Shown in pieces: positions 7,917-14,243 of a stretch of DNA of 20,417 nt. Position numbers and translations under genes: made by a program. The stretch comes from a virus, in the IMG/VR virus record IMGVR_UViG_3300035666_000199, positions 1-20,417 of that record. One strand, 5' to 3'. Below the pieces are notes generated by a model. It saw only the letters and a program-made list of their open reading frames with translations. It was not told where the DNA came from and searched no databases. Numbering within the stretch: the stretch's first letter is position 1; each line of letters begins with the position of its first letter.

Positions 7917-8471
7917 ATGAATAAGATAGTGTGGAAAACAGAATCAATTAAAGTCTATGAGATGTCTGTTCAAGGCAAGACTTTGCAAGAGATTGGTGAT
8001 ATCTATGGCGTTAGTAGGGAATACATTAGACAAGTCTTAGCAAAGTATTATCCAACACTTACTAAAGACCTTAGAGGCGTGATGTTAAAGTCCTCTACAG
8101 AAAGAGCTAAGATATTAGAGGAAAGGTTTGCTCGTACTGGACGATACACAGGTAGACACGCTGATGATTTAAGCCGTGCCATTATGGATTGCTTTAGACG
8201 CAAGCGTCAAAACGCTAAAGTTAGCAAATGGGGATGGGATTTATCTTACCATGACATTACATGGAATATGGTTTGTCCTGTGCTTGGCATTGAACTTGAT
8301 TGGTTTGCTGAAGCTAGAAAAGAGAATAGCCCTTCATTTGACAGAGTTGACCCAAAACTAGGCTACATTAAAGGCAATGTTCAAATAATAAGCGCAAGAG
8401 CCAATCGTATTAAGAATGATGGAACAGCAGAAGAACACAGACTAATTGCAGCCTATATGGACAAAGGTTAA
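7917..8471 (+). CDS. HNH-type endonuclease with N-terminal sigma-4-like helix-turn-helix
   Basis: I start the 184-residue protein at ATG 7917, with AGGGG seven bases upstream. An in-frame ATG at 7893 lies before the expected transcript start. Residues 10-40 form a sigma-region-4/LuxR-like helix-turn-helix (GKTLQEIGDIYGVSREYIRQ). The C-terminal third has the pattern of a phage HNH-like nuclease family: CPVLGIELDW (about 118-127), PSFDRVDPKLGYIKGNVQII (about 138-157) and SARANRIKND, that is Cys-Pro, Asp-Arg-x-Asp and the closing Asn/Arg signature. It may be a free-standing homing endonuclease, or a regulator built from such parts. It is the only plus-strand gene in the left 14 kb, and its stop overlaps the convergent Q-like gene by four bases. 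That position is typical of an inserted selfish gene. Confidence 0.75.
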   Translation: MNKIVWKTESIKVYEMSVQGKTLQEIGDIYGVSREYIRQVLAKYYPTLTKDLRGVMLKSSTERAKILEERFARTGRYTGRHADDLSRAIMDCFRRKRQNAKVSKWGWDLSYHDITWNMVCPVLGIELDWFAEARKENSPSFDRVDPKLGYIKGNVQIISARANRIKNDGTAEEHRLIAAYMDKG

Positions 8472-8794
8472 TATAGGTTTTTTTCTGTCAGTTTTTGCTG
8501 CAACATAGCCATTGCATTATCGTAATAACGGTCTAATACCTTCATATCCATCATAGTCTTTTGACCAAGATAGATAACATAGATAGCATTACGCTGAAAG
8601 GCTGGCAAATCGTCTATCACTTTGTCCACTACCCTAACGCTGTGGCTATCAACCTCGTCAGCTATGTCATCAAACGAGTGTACGCCACCTGTATGAAAGC
8701 CAGATGACTTAGACTTGTAGCCTAGTTTGTTGTTGTCTGTTTTCATATATGCTCTCCACATATCTAAATAATATATTACTCTACCTAGTTCCAT
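8468..8794 (-). CDS. Putative late-gene regulator (Q antiterminator-like)
   Basis: The 108-residue protein contains LGYKSKSSGFHTGG (about 24-37) and DDIADEVDSH followed by VVDKVIDDLPAFQRNAIYVI. A Gly/Ser-rich patch followed by a sigma-4-like helical region that counts 'x-LPxxQRxA' is the pattern I associate with Q-like late regulators and related HTH proteins of proteobacterial phages. No zinc-binding cysteines are present. Position supports the call: it is the last gene of the leftward replication operon, followed by a promoter-terminator arrangement and the packaging genes, as lambda Q is. The ATG overlaps the rusA-like stop (TAATG). Without a search this remains a family resemblance. The alternative is an unrelated small DNA-binding protein. 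Confidence 0.5.
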   Translation of the reverse strand: MELGRVIYYLDMWRAYMKTDNNKLGYKSKSSGFHTGGVHSFDDIADEVDSHSVRVVDKVIDDLPAFQRNAIYVIYLGQKTMMDMKVLDRYYDNAMAMLQQKLTEKNLY

Positions 8795-9177
8795 TAAATG
8801 TAATCCTCGTATTTTTCTAGCATTTGGTGTACTTCAGTGTATGGCACAATAACAACCTTACACATGCCTTCTTTAACAATGTGCCTACGCACTAACCATA
8901 TAAAGTCTATCTGCTCATCGTCTAAGAACACACCAGCAGCTTGTAGTGCATCTGTGGCTTGCTTTTCGTAGTTAGCTATATCTCTGCGCCTACGGTCTGG
9001 AGGATAGAAAGCGTAGAACACAGCTAGCCTTCCCTCTATCTTAGCTTTAGCGTCTACAACTATGTCTTGCACAGCCTCTCTAAACTTCTGTGTAGGTTTG
9101 CTTAAGAACTTGCGCTTACCTCCGTAGTGGTGTGAGTGATTGGTGCTTGGAGGCCATGGCAGTGTAAGTTTAATCAC
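8794..9177 (-). CDS. rusA: RusA-like Holliday junction resolvase
   Basis: The 127-residue protein has the RusA layout: N-terminal LPWPPSTNHSHHYGGKRKF (5-23) and the catalytic region DRRRRDIANYEKQATDAL to VFLDDEQID (61-91). Compared with E. coli RusA, Asp66 matches D70, Lys72 matches K76 and Asp87 matches D91, but the D72 position is Ala68 (RDIAN instead of RDLDN). RusA enzymes are dimers that cut four-way junctions, here probably resolving recombination or replication intermediates before packaging. The start is a GTG with AGGAG seven bases upstream inside the end of the methyltransferase gene. The two genes overlap by eight bases. Confidence 0.88.
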   Translation of the reverse strand: MIKLTLPWPPSTNHSHHYGGKRKFLSKPTQKFREAVQDIVVDAKAKIEGRLAVFYAFYPPDRRRRDIANYEKQATDALQAAGVFLDDEQIDFIWLVRRHIVKEGMCKVVIVPYTEVHQMLEKYEDYI

Positions 9178-9886
9178 CTATGCGCTCCTTAGCTACATTA
9201 AAATAGTTTTTGTCTAATTCAATACCTATAAAATTACGATTAAAATTTTTGCAAACAACACCAGTTGTACCTGTTCCCATAAAAGGGTCTAAAATTGTAC
9301 TATTTTCTTTGCTAAAATTATTAATTATAGTAGATGCTAATTCTTCAGGGTAAACTGCTCCATGTTCTTTATTTATTTTTTTCCCTCGTTTAATTTTCCA
9401 TAAATTTGTAAGAGTTCCACGATTAAAATTTGCACTTTCAAACTTTCTACTTTCTGGTGCAGAATTTTGCAAAACAATTACAGCTTCCCATTGACTATTC
9501 ATAACGCCATGACCAATTGCTGGTTGTGCATTGCATTTATCCCATACAATAAATTCTTTTATTTTATCGCTGTATTGACCAATTAACTTAAAAAGTGCTG
9601 GTTTGTTTCCAGTTAAAAACTGCACATTATAAAAAACTAAATCAGAAATTCGTAAACATTCCTGTAAAACAAGATTATTAAATTCAAAATACTTGTCCAT
9701 TGGTAAGTTGTCAGAATAATTAGAATATTTAGTTGTTAATTCTTTTACAATTTGTCTTGAACAATATTTACCATTTCTTATTCTTAAATTCATGTTATAA
9801 GGTGGTGAAGTAACAATCAAATCAATACTATTACTAGGTATAGATTTCATTACCTCTAAGCAATCGCCATTTATAAGTTTAATCAT
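9170..9886 (-). CDS. Orphan DNA methyltransferase (N6-adenine or N4-cytosine, beta class)
   Basis: The 238-residue protein belongs to the N6_N4_Mtase family. The catalytic motif IV TSPPYN (26-31) comes first, and the AdoMet-binding motif I LDPFMGTGTTG (199-209) and FIGIELD (219-225) come last, which is the beta-class order. Ser before Pro-Pro-Tyr leans to N4-cytosine, but this is not decisive. No restriction enzyme gene is adjacent, so it probably protects phage DNA from host restriction or marks it. The gene is visibly richer in A/T, with poly-A codon runs, than its neighbours, which suggests recent acquisition. It overlaps the YbcO-like gene by ATGA and rusA by eight bases. Confidence 0.9.
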   Translation of the reverse strand: MIKLINGDCLEVMKSIPSNSIDLIVTSPPYNMNLRIRNGKYCSRQIVKELTTKYSNYSDNLPMDKYFEFNNLVLQECLRISDLVFYNVQFLTGNKPALFKLIGQYSDKIKEFIVWDKCNAQPAIGHGVMNSQWEAVIVLQNSAPESRKFESANFNRGTLTNLWKIKRGKKINKEHGAVYPEELASTIINNFSKENSTILDPFMGTGTTGVVCKNFNRNFIGIELDKNYFNVAKERIGD

Positions 9887-10176
9887 TTGACCACCAGCAT
9901 ATCATGCTCAATAAAGTATTGCATAGTCATCCTGTGAGCCAAATCCCACATATCCTTACGGTCTTGCTTGTTTAAAGCCATCCCGTTGTCCAGCTCAAAA
10001 TGGCATCTAGCGCACATAGCGGCAACCATAGCATCGCTGGCCTTAATTCCTGTGCCTTTACCATCACGCAGTTGGTTAGAGTGTGCTGCACATACTGTCC
10101 CGTCCATAGCGCCACATGATTGACAAGGTATCTCACGGCATAGCTCTAGCAGCTTCTTGTTTCTGTAATTAGGCAC
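9883..10176 (-). CDS. YbcO-like (DUF1364) putative zinc nuclease
   Basis: The 97-residue protein starting MPNYRNKKL (GTG at 10176) shows the pattern of DUF1364/YbcO: CQSC near residue 18, AAHSNQLRDGKGTGIKASD (about 30-48), and CARCHFELDNG (about 55-65). Paired Cys-x2-Cys plus His residues form an HNH-like zinc site. YbcO-type proteins occur in the recombination region of lambdoid phages next to rusA, the same context as here. I prefer GTG 10176 because GGGG lies six bases upstream, while an in-frame GTG at 10188 has no ribosome binding site. It overlaps the preceding gene by eight bases and the methyltransferase by four. Confidence 0.8.
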   Translation of the reverse strand: MPNYRNKKLLELCREIPCQSCGAMDGTVCAAHSNQLRDGKGTGIKASDAMVAAMCARCHFELDNGMALNKQDRKDMWDLAHRMTMQYFIEHDMLVVK

Positions 10177-10660
10177 TGTGTTCCCCACTTAAGCTTGATT
10201 GAAAGTTAGCTTTATATTTTGAGTTGTCTTTCTTAGGTATTACCCAGTGGCCTGTGTCCAACTCTTTGTGTGACCTAATAATATCTGGACTAATACGACC
10301 TTCATAAATTGCATCTTTTAATGCTTGATGTATGCCAGGATAATTAGCGTCAAAGTATGCTCTTTTTAAATTTGTTAAATCTTTACATTGCTTAGGCCAT
10401 GGGAAGTTATCTTTTTCTGTTGTGTGATACAGCTTTGACCTAGCTCTGCCTTCTGCTATAAATTCAGACCACAAATAGCCTTCAGCTTCAAGATGTTTAC
10501 AGTATTCCGTAATAATGGCTGGCGTTAAATTCATTTTTATAGCAAGATTTACTGCAACAGATGGCTCATCTTTTAAATGTAAATACACTACCGCCAAATT
10601 TAAAGCTCTGTTTTCTTCTTTTAGTTTGTGAGCTTTTTCTAAATTGTTTGGGTTTGCCAT
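10169..10660 (-). CDS. Unknown protein with winged-helix-like N-terminus
   Basis: I do not recognise this 163-residue protein. Residues 20-90 look like a winged helix: NLAVVYLHLKDEPSVAVNLA, then LTPAIITEYCKHLEAEGYLW and ARSKLYHTTEK, the usual 'helix, recognition helix, wing' order of DNA-binding regulators. The C-terminal part (PGIHQALKDAIYEGRISPDI) resembles a small helical unit and ends in a polar tail. It sits between the NinB-like and YbcO-like genes in the recombination cluster, so a DNA-binding role is plausible. It starts two bases after the NinB-like stop with a weak AGGA site. Confidence 0.65.
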   Translation of the reverse strand: MANPNNLEKAHKLKEENRALNLAVVYLHLKDEPSVAVNLAIKMNLTPAIITEYCKHLEAEGYLWSEFIAEGRARSKLYHTTEKDNFPWPKQCKDLTNLKRAYFDANYPGIHQALKDAIYEGRISPDIIRSHKELDTGHWVIPKKDNSKYKANFQSSLSGEHSA

Positions 10661-10662
10661 GG

Positions 10663-10986
10663 TTAATCCTGTAAATAAACACCACGCAAAGCGCAGTATC
10701 GTTCAACTTCATTCATAAAATTATTAAGTTCTTCTACGCTTAAATCAGCAGTAGACTTCAATGCATATATTGTTCGTCCATCAGGTGCTGTAAATTCATT
10801 GTAACCCAGCCACTGGTCCTTAGCCATTACTTTCCACCACTGGTGCGGATGGTGTAACCCATCTTTACCCTTAAGACTTTCTGCCATTAATTGAAACAAC
10901 TTATGCAGCCTTGAATTTTGTGGCAACGACCGTCTTTGACTTTGGCCGCACAATTGACAGGCTTTCTGTTGGCTTTTCTGCAACAT
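10663..10986 (-). CDS. ninB: NinB-like recombination protein, short N-terminus
   Basis: The 107-residue protein from ATG 10986 has the NinB signature: RRSLPQNSRLHKLFQLMAES (about 18-37), WWKVMAKDQWLGY (about 50-62), and a close LKSTADLSVEELNNFMNEVE leading to YCALRGVYL. NinB (Orf) in lambda binds single-stranded DNA and assists RecBCD-like recombination. The family usually has about 140 residues, so roughly 35 N-terminal residues are missing. The start is chosen because a perfect AAGGAGG stands nine bases before ATG 10986, inside the upstream 76-residue gene. The longer frame up to 11061 has no comparable site and looks like a shadow of that gene. The two genes overlap by 86 bases in different frames. 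Confidence 0.75.
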   Translation of the reverse strand: MLQKSQQKACQLCGQSQRRSLPQNSRLHKLFQLMAESLKGKDGLHHPHQWWKVMAKDQWLGYNEFTAPDGRTIYALKSTADLSVEELNNFMNEVERYCALRGVYLQD

Positions 10987-11131
10987 ATAGCGTTGCCTCC
11001 TTGTAATTTGAGTCTTCGTATTCTTTTTTCCAGCCTTTACCAATGTAAACCTTGCCATCATTGGTTACAACTTTCCATTCTTCAGCATTGTTGCCAAAAT
11101 GTTTGTAAAATTCTGTTTCACTAAATTTCAT
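10901..11131 (-). CDS. Hypothetical 76-residue protein
   Basis: I do not recognise it. It is charged (EFYKHFGNNAEEWKVVTNDG near the start) and has a beta-like centre (KVYIGKGWKKEYEDSNYKEA). Its ATG has AGGA eight bases upstream. Its last 28 codons overlap the start of the NinB-like gene in another frame, and the end (SKTVVATKFKAA) is basic. It may provide an element lost from the shortened NinB protein or be an independent early protein. The 160 bases upstream (11132-11291) hold no convincing gene, and I see no clear promoter there. Confidence 0.55.
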   Translation of the reverse strand: MKFSETEFYKHFGNNAEEWKVVTNDGKVYIGKGWKKEYEDSNYKEATLYVAEKPTESLSIVRPKSKTVVATKFKAA

Positions 11132-11291
11132 ATCTGTATCCTATGGTTTACACAAATAGTTCAAAACTAAACTAAAAGTGTAGACTTACGCATAAAATTA
11201 AACTTAAACATTCGCAGACAATGCGCATCAATTCCTCTGAAACCCTTATACAGACTTGATTAGAGCGAATTAAAGTGAAAAAAGTGATATA

Positions 11292-11510
11292 TCAAACGCT
11301 AGTCCCAAGATAAGTAGCTTTAACACCATTACTAAACTGCACCTCTACTGCACAGTCTTGTCCTTTAGTTGCATGAAAAAGCTTCCACACACCAAATCCC
11401 ATAGAAACTACAGCAATAAATAGCAATGTTGCCACAATCACTACGGCTCTATCACCAGCTCTACTACAATTACAGTTACGGCCTTGATTACAGTTTTGAT
11501 TACACGGCAT
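11292..11510 (-). CDS. Small Cys-rich single-pass membrane protein
   Basis: The 72-residue protein starts with a Cys/Asn cluster, MPCNQNCNQGRNCNCSRAGD, followed by one hydrophobic helix (VVIVATLLFIAVVSMGFGVW, about 23-42) and a soluble tail (AVEVQFSNGVKATYLG). Small phage proteins with this 'CNQNCxQGRxC' start recur in betaproteobacterial phages as I know them, with no known role. The Cys pattern could bind metal at the membrane. The gene follows the helicase by nine bases with a good AGGAG site and precedes a 160-base gap, so it ends the replication part of the operon. Confidence 0.65.
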   Translation of the reverse strand: MPCNQNCNQGRNCNCSRAGDRAVVIVATLLFIAVVSMGFGVWKLFHATKGQDCAVEVQFSNGVKATYLGTSV

Positions 11511-11519
11511 ATTAATCTC

Positions 11520-12488
11520 CTAAAATTTTAATTGCCACACTTTTTCGTGTTGGCTTCCCTTGTATCGCATAGACGGTGCATCAAACCACAATGCAATCTC
11601 GCCCTCCCATTCACCATGGCGCTGCTTATCACATATCAACAAGCAATCAGGTGCATTTAACTCTTCTTCTTTAGCCTTACCACTACGAATTAACTTTTCT
11701 TTTTTCTTGTTACGCCAAACAGTCATCACATTGTCTACCTGGTTGGTAATGTCTGCTGAGCCAGCCACATCCATCTTGTTAGGTGGACTAAACTCATCCT
11801 CACCTTTGCGGCTGTGAGCAATCAAATGTACATGAACATTCAAATCCCTAGCCGCTGCACATAGCTTATCCAAGAACTCCTTTTGAGCGTTCATGTCATC
11901 AGACCTTACACCGCACTTCATCAAACTGTCAATCACAAAATGCTGCACACCCAGCGTTTCAGCCACATAATACAAAACAGCAATTACACGCTCACCGTTT
12001 ACTGTGCCTTGCTGGTCATACATATACAGCCTGTTATCTAAGAATGTAAAGTATTCACCAATAAACTTCTCTGTCGGTTTCTCTGTACCTGTGGCCTGTC
12101 TAGTCATGCGCTGTAGGGTTGAGTATGGGTGCATCTCAAACGAAGCCACACATACCTTAAAATCCTGCTGCACGATAGAGTTAATCACTTGGCCCACTAG
12201 CTGGCTTTTGCCATGGCCGTTAATGCCTGACCACAGACTTACCTCACCTAAACGCAACCTAAACTGGTCAAATGTTTTTTCCCAAGGCAACTTTACGCCT
12301 TGCATCTGCTCGTCTTTGTAAAAGTAGTCTACAACCTCGGCTTGGTACTGGCTTGCTGACTTGACATTAGCCTTGTCTTCTTCCCTGGCTTTCATAAAGC
12401 CTTCAAAGTCAACCTTTGGCAACATCATGCTTGCTCGTTTGCGTCTAGCCTCGTCTAAAGCTGTAGCGCCTCTCTCTAAGTTACTCAT
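11520..12488 (-). CDS. Replicative DNA helicase, DnaB/RecA-type core
   Basis: The 322-residue protein is a RecA-fold helicase with Walker A GINGHGKS (88-95), Walker B HFVIDSL with Asp187, the sensor loop LIAHSRKGEDEF, and the DnaB-like segment VAGSADITNQVDNVMTVWRN. It lacks a DnaB N-terminal domain. The first 75 residues are helical and charged. It should form the ring that unwinds phage DNA, working with the primase finger and O-like initiator encoded just upstream. I start at ATG 12488 (MSNLERG) with GAGG nine bases upstream. A TTG two codons earlier is less likely. It overlaps the primase finger gene by eight bases. Confidence 0.9.
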   Translation of the reverse strand: MSNLERGATALDEARRKRASMMLPKVDFEGFMKAREEDKANVKSASQYQAEVVDYFYKDEQMQGVKLPWEKTFDQFRLRLGEVSLWSGINGHGKSQLVGQVINSIVQQDFKVCVASFEMHPYSTLQRMTRQATGTEKPTEKFIGEYFTFLDNRLYMYDQQGTVNGERVIAVLYYVAETLGVQHFVIDSLMKCGVRSDDMNAQKEFLDKLCAAARDLNVHVHLIAHSRKGEDEFSPPNKMDVAGSADITNQVDNVMTVWRNKKKEKLIRSGKAKEEELNAPDCLLICDKQRHGEWEGEIALWFDAPSMRYKGSQHEKVWQLKF

Positions 12489-12885
12489 AATCAACCGCCT
12501 CTCTAATTCTTTCGTAAGCTAACTGTAAGCGCTGTAAGTCAGTTTCGTCAAGCGGTTTATTTTTCTTTAGCTCAAACGCAGCTAAAAGAACGATTTGCGA
12601 CTCATACTTGATGGCCTCTAAAATGTCAGTAGCGTAAAACTTCTTCTTAACTGGCGCTTTGTGGTGAACTTGCTCTGGAAACAAGTCACCTATGTCAACA
12701 CCTATTGCCCCGACAACATCAACAGCACTGCACCCAGCAAAGCAATGCAATAGTATGTGGCCGTCTGCTTCCTCTTTAATGGATAGGCTAGGGCTTCTGT
12801 CATCGTGAGCTGGGCAACAAGCCAAATAAGAATTGCGACCAGTAGACTTAACCTTGTTTAAACGGCTTAATAGGTTATTTATCAT
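12481..12885 (-). CDS. CHC2-type primase zinc finger protein
   Basis: The 134-residue protein starts at ATG 12885, with AGGGG ten bases upstream inside the end of the initiator gene. The primase zinc finger is clear: CCPAHDDRSPSLSI (23-36) and HILLHCFAGC (43-52), giving ligands Cys24, His27, Cys48 and Cys52. It ends shortly after a helical tail (ILEAIKYESQIVLLAAFEL). The TOPRIM catalytic domain that normally follows is absent, so it cannot be a full primase. It may guide a host or another phage primase to the helicase, or be one half of a split primase. It overlaps the initiator gene by 11 bases and the helicase by eight. Confidence 0.82.
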   Translation of the reverse strand: MINNLLSRLNKVKSTGRNSYLACCPAHDDRSPSLSIKEEADGHILLHCFAGCSAVDVVGAIGVDIGDLFPEQVHHKAPVKKKFYATDILEAIKYESQIVLLAAFELKKNKPLDETDLQRLQLAYERIREAVDYE

Positions 12886-13549
12886 AATTAATAGCCCCTG
12901 CAAAAATATCCATGTAAGAATCATCGGGATTTTCGTCTTCCCAACGGGCATTGTTTATGTATGTGGCTGCCATGGGTATGTAGCCGCCCTTCCATTGCCT
13001 TGATTCTTTTTGCCACGACAAAGCTTCAACAACTGTTTTTAAGTTTGGCTTAATCTTTATCCACGCTTTTAAAGCTTGAGCCTTTCCGCTTTTGTTTGGG
13101 TATTCTTTCCAAAATGAATCAAAATCATGTGGAGTCTGAACAATTTTAGTTACATTGTTTTTCTTTTTTTCTACTTCTACTTCTACTTCTACTTCTACTT
13201 CTACTTCTTGCTTGCTAGTTGCTTGCAAGTTTTTAGTATAATTATCCCTAAATTTCAATAGGTTAGGGATTTTAACATTGATATTATCAGACTGTCGTTG
13301 AACAGTTATCAAGCCAACATCAGAGCAACATTGAAGTAAGAATAAGAACTTTTTTGATGTGATGTTTGTCTGACGACCCCACCTTGACAAGCTGTAAGTA
13401 ACATCATGCTTGTCAGTTTCATCCATAGCTTCTCCAACAATTTCAAGAAGCTTAAAATAAAAGCCATACCCTTCAAGGCTTGTTTTGTCTTCTAACCAAG
13501 AAATTCGCTCATCATTTCTAGCTGTAGAAAAATGTTTAAACCATTTCAT
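12875..13549 (-). CDS. Phage replication initiator, O-like
   Basis: The 224-residue protein has two parts joined by an acidic linker. Residues 1-105 (MKWFKHFSTARNDERISWLE, LEGYGFYFKLLEIV) resemble the N-terminal domain of Lin1244/Lin1753-type and O-like replication proteins with a winged helix. Residues 140-215 (FDSFWKEYPNKSGKAQALKA, WKGGYIPMAATYINNARWED) are the C-terminal unit typical of O-type loaders that recruit the helicase. The linker is a run of Glu-Val repeats encoded by a hexanucleotide repeat. I start at ATG 13549 with GAGGAAA upstream. It overlaps the HNH gene by 14 bases. It is likely to mark the phage origin, which in such phages often lies in this gene. Confidence 0.8.
   Translation of the reverse strand: MKWFKHFSTARNDERISWLEDKTSLEGYGFYFKLLEIVGEAMDETDKHDVTYSLSRWGRQTNITSKKFLFLLQCCSDVGLITVQRQSDNINVKIPNLLKFRDNYTKNLQATSKQEVEVEVEVEVEVEKKKNNVTKIVQTPHDFDSFWKEYPNKSGKAQALKAWIKIKPNLKTVVEALSWQKESRQWKGGYIPMAATYINNARWEDENPDDSYMDIFAGAINYDK
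13171..13206 (-). repeat. Six perfect hexanucleotide repeats in the initiator gene
   Basis: Six uninterrupted copies of CTACTT on the plus strand (GAAGTA on the coding strand) encode consecutive Glu-Val pairs in the linker of the O-like protein. A TTTTTTT run lies just before. Copy changes by slippage would keep the reading frame and only change linker length. Repeats inside O genes can also mark the origin. Confidence 0.9.
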
Positions 13550-13991
13550 TTTTAATTTCCTCAAGCCAAGTAGATTCTATTTTTTGCAATCTACTCCCAA
13601 GTTTGTGCATTGTCAAAGACCATTCATTTTCTTCATAATTAATCTTTTTAAGAAACAACTTGTAATCACATCTTAAATATCCTGCTATTATGAAGCTAAT
13701 CTTATGTCTATCTAAATCACCACCATTGTTATCTAATACAGTTGAAAGCCATCTAATTGGGTCTATTTTATCGTGAAGTTCTTTATGGCATGTTTCGCAC
13801 AAAACAGAAAGTTGAGCCACACCATACTCCCAAGGCTCTCTACCTTTAATGTAATCTTTATGGTGAACATTTAGTGTTGATTTATCGTCTTTACATGATT
13901 CACAACAAAAATTGTTTTTTTGCATAACTTCAAGCCTAAGCTTTTGCCAGCGAGGGTCTTTAAGTTTTTCGTAATAAGTTTTAGCGGCCAT
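13536..13991 (-). CDS. HNH endonuclease, first gene of the leftward early operon
   Basis: The 151-residue protein has a typical HNH fold: YYEKLKDPRWQKLRLEVMQK at 6-25, CESC with Cys30 and Cys33, LNVHHKDYIKG (40-50) with His43-His44, and LCETCHKELH (64-73) with Cys65, Cys68 and His69. The C-terminal 75 residues are helical and not recognised. The ATG has UAGGAG six bases before it, and this site lies in the 3' arm of a long leader hairpin. It overlaps the initiator gene by 14 bases. It could be a recombination or packaging nuclease or a homing endonuclease. Its position at the head of the replication operon makes a role in phage DNA processing more likely. Confidence 0.85.
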   Translation of the reverse strand: MAAKTYYEKLKDPRWQKLRLEVMQKNNFCCESCKDDKSTLNVHHKDYIKGREPWEYGVAQLSVLCETCHKELHDKIDPIRWLSTVLDNNGGDLDRHKISFIIAGYLRCDYKLFLKKINYEENEWSLTMHKLGSRLQKIESTWLEEIKNEMV

Positions 13992-14097
13992 ATTAGCTCC
14001 TATTCAGTAGCGGGCTGGATGATAAGTCCAACAAGTAAAAACCACGCCAGGATGCGCACAGAGTAATTACTGACTCCGCTATTGAATAAAAGCTAAT
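13992..14097 (-). promoter_or_regulatory. Long leader hairpin covering the HNH gene ribosome binding site
   Basis: Two 22-base arms, 13992-14013 and 14076-14097, are inverted repeats (19 of 22 identical). As RNA of the minus strand 21 of 22 positions pair, two of them as G-U, with a single A-C mismatch. The 3' arm holds the Shine-Dalgarno UAGGAG and ends directly before the HNH start codon. The 62-base loop also holds small dyads such as TGGA/TCCA. As a folded leader it would block translation until opened. The rest of the 310-base gap 13992-14301 holds promoters and operators listed separately and no gene. Confidence 0.7.
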
Positions 14098-14131
14098 ATA
14101 ATTGTGTAACATTGATACATCCTGTAAATGG

Positions 14132-14152
14132 AATTGGGTTATCAAACCAATT
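14132..14152. promoter_or_regulatory. Operator-like dyad near the leftward early start point
   Basis: AATTGGgTTatcAAaCCAATT is a 21-bp dyad with eight of nine half-site pairs matching. It lies just downstream of the leftward promoter candidate, at or after its expected start point, where a bound repressor would block initiation. No regulator that binds it is identified. Confidence 0.5.
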
Positions 14153-14158
14153 AACAAC

Positions 14159-14188
14159 AGTCTAGCACAAACCACCCTAAAAGTCCAA
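14159..14188 (-). promoter_or_regulatory. Candidate leftward early promoter
   Basis: On the minus strand TTGGAC (14183-14188) and TAGACT (14159-14164) are separated by 18 bases, and TGC precedes the -10 as in an extended -10 promoter. Each hexamer matches consensus at four of six. It would drive the HNH-to-Q operon with a leader of about 160 bases that includes the dyad and the hairpin. Confidence 0.4.
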
Positions 14189-14243
14189 TTAGTTTTATTT
14201 ATGATTAACTTGTGATTAATAAAAAAATAAATGTAAATAACGC

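Noticed and set aside
11156-11214. 18-codon hydrophobic frame on the minus strand with a fair ribosome binding site
   Set aside because: It is too short to judge, and the product resembles no known peptide.
13140-13230. CRISPR-like array from the short repeats
   Set aside because: The units are contiguous 6-bp copies without spacers, inside a coding gene.
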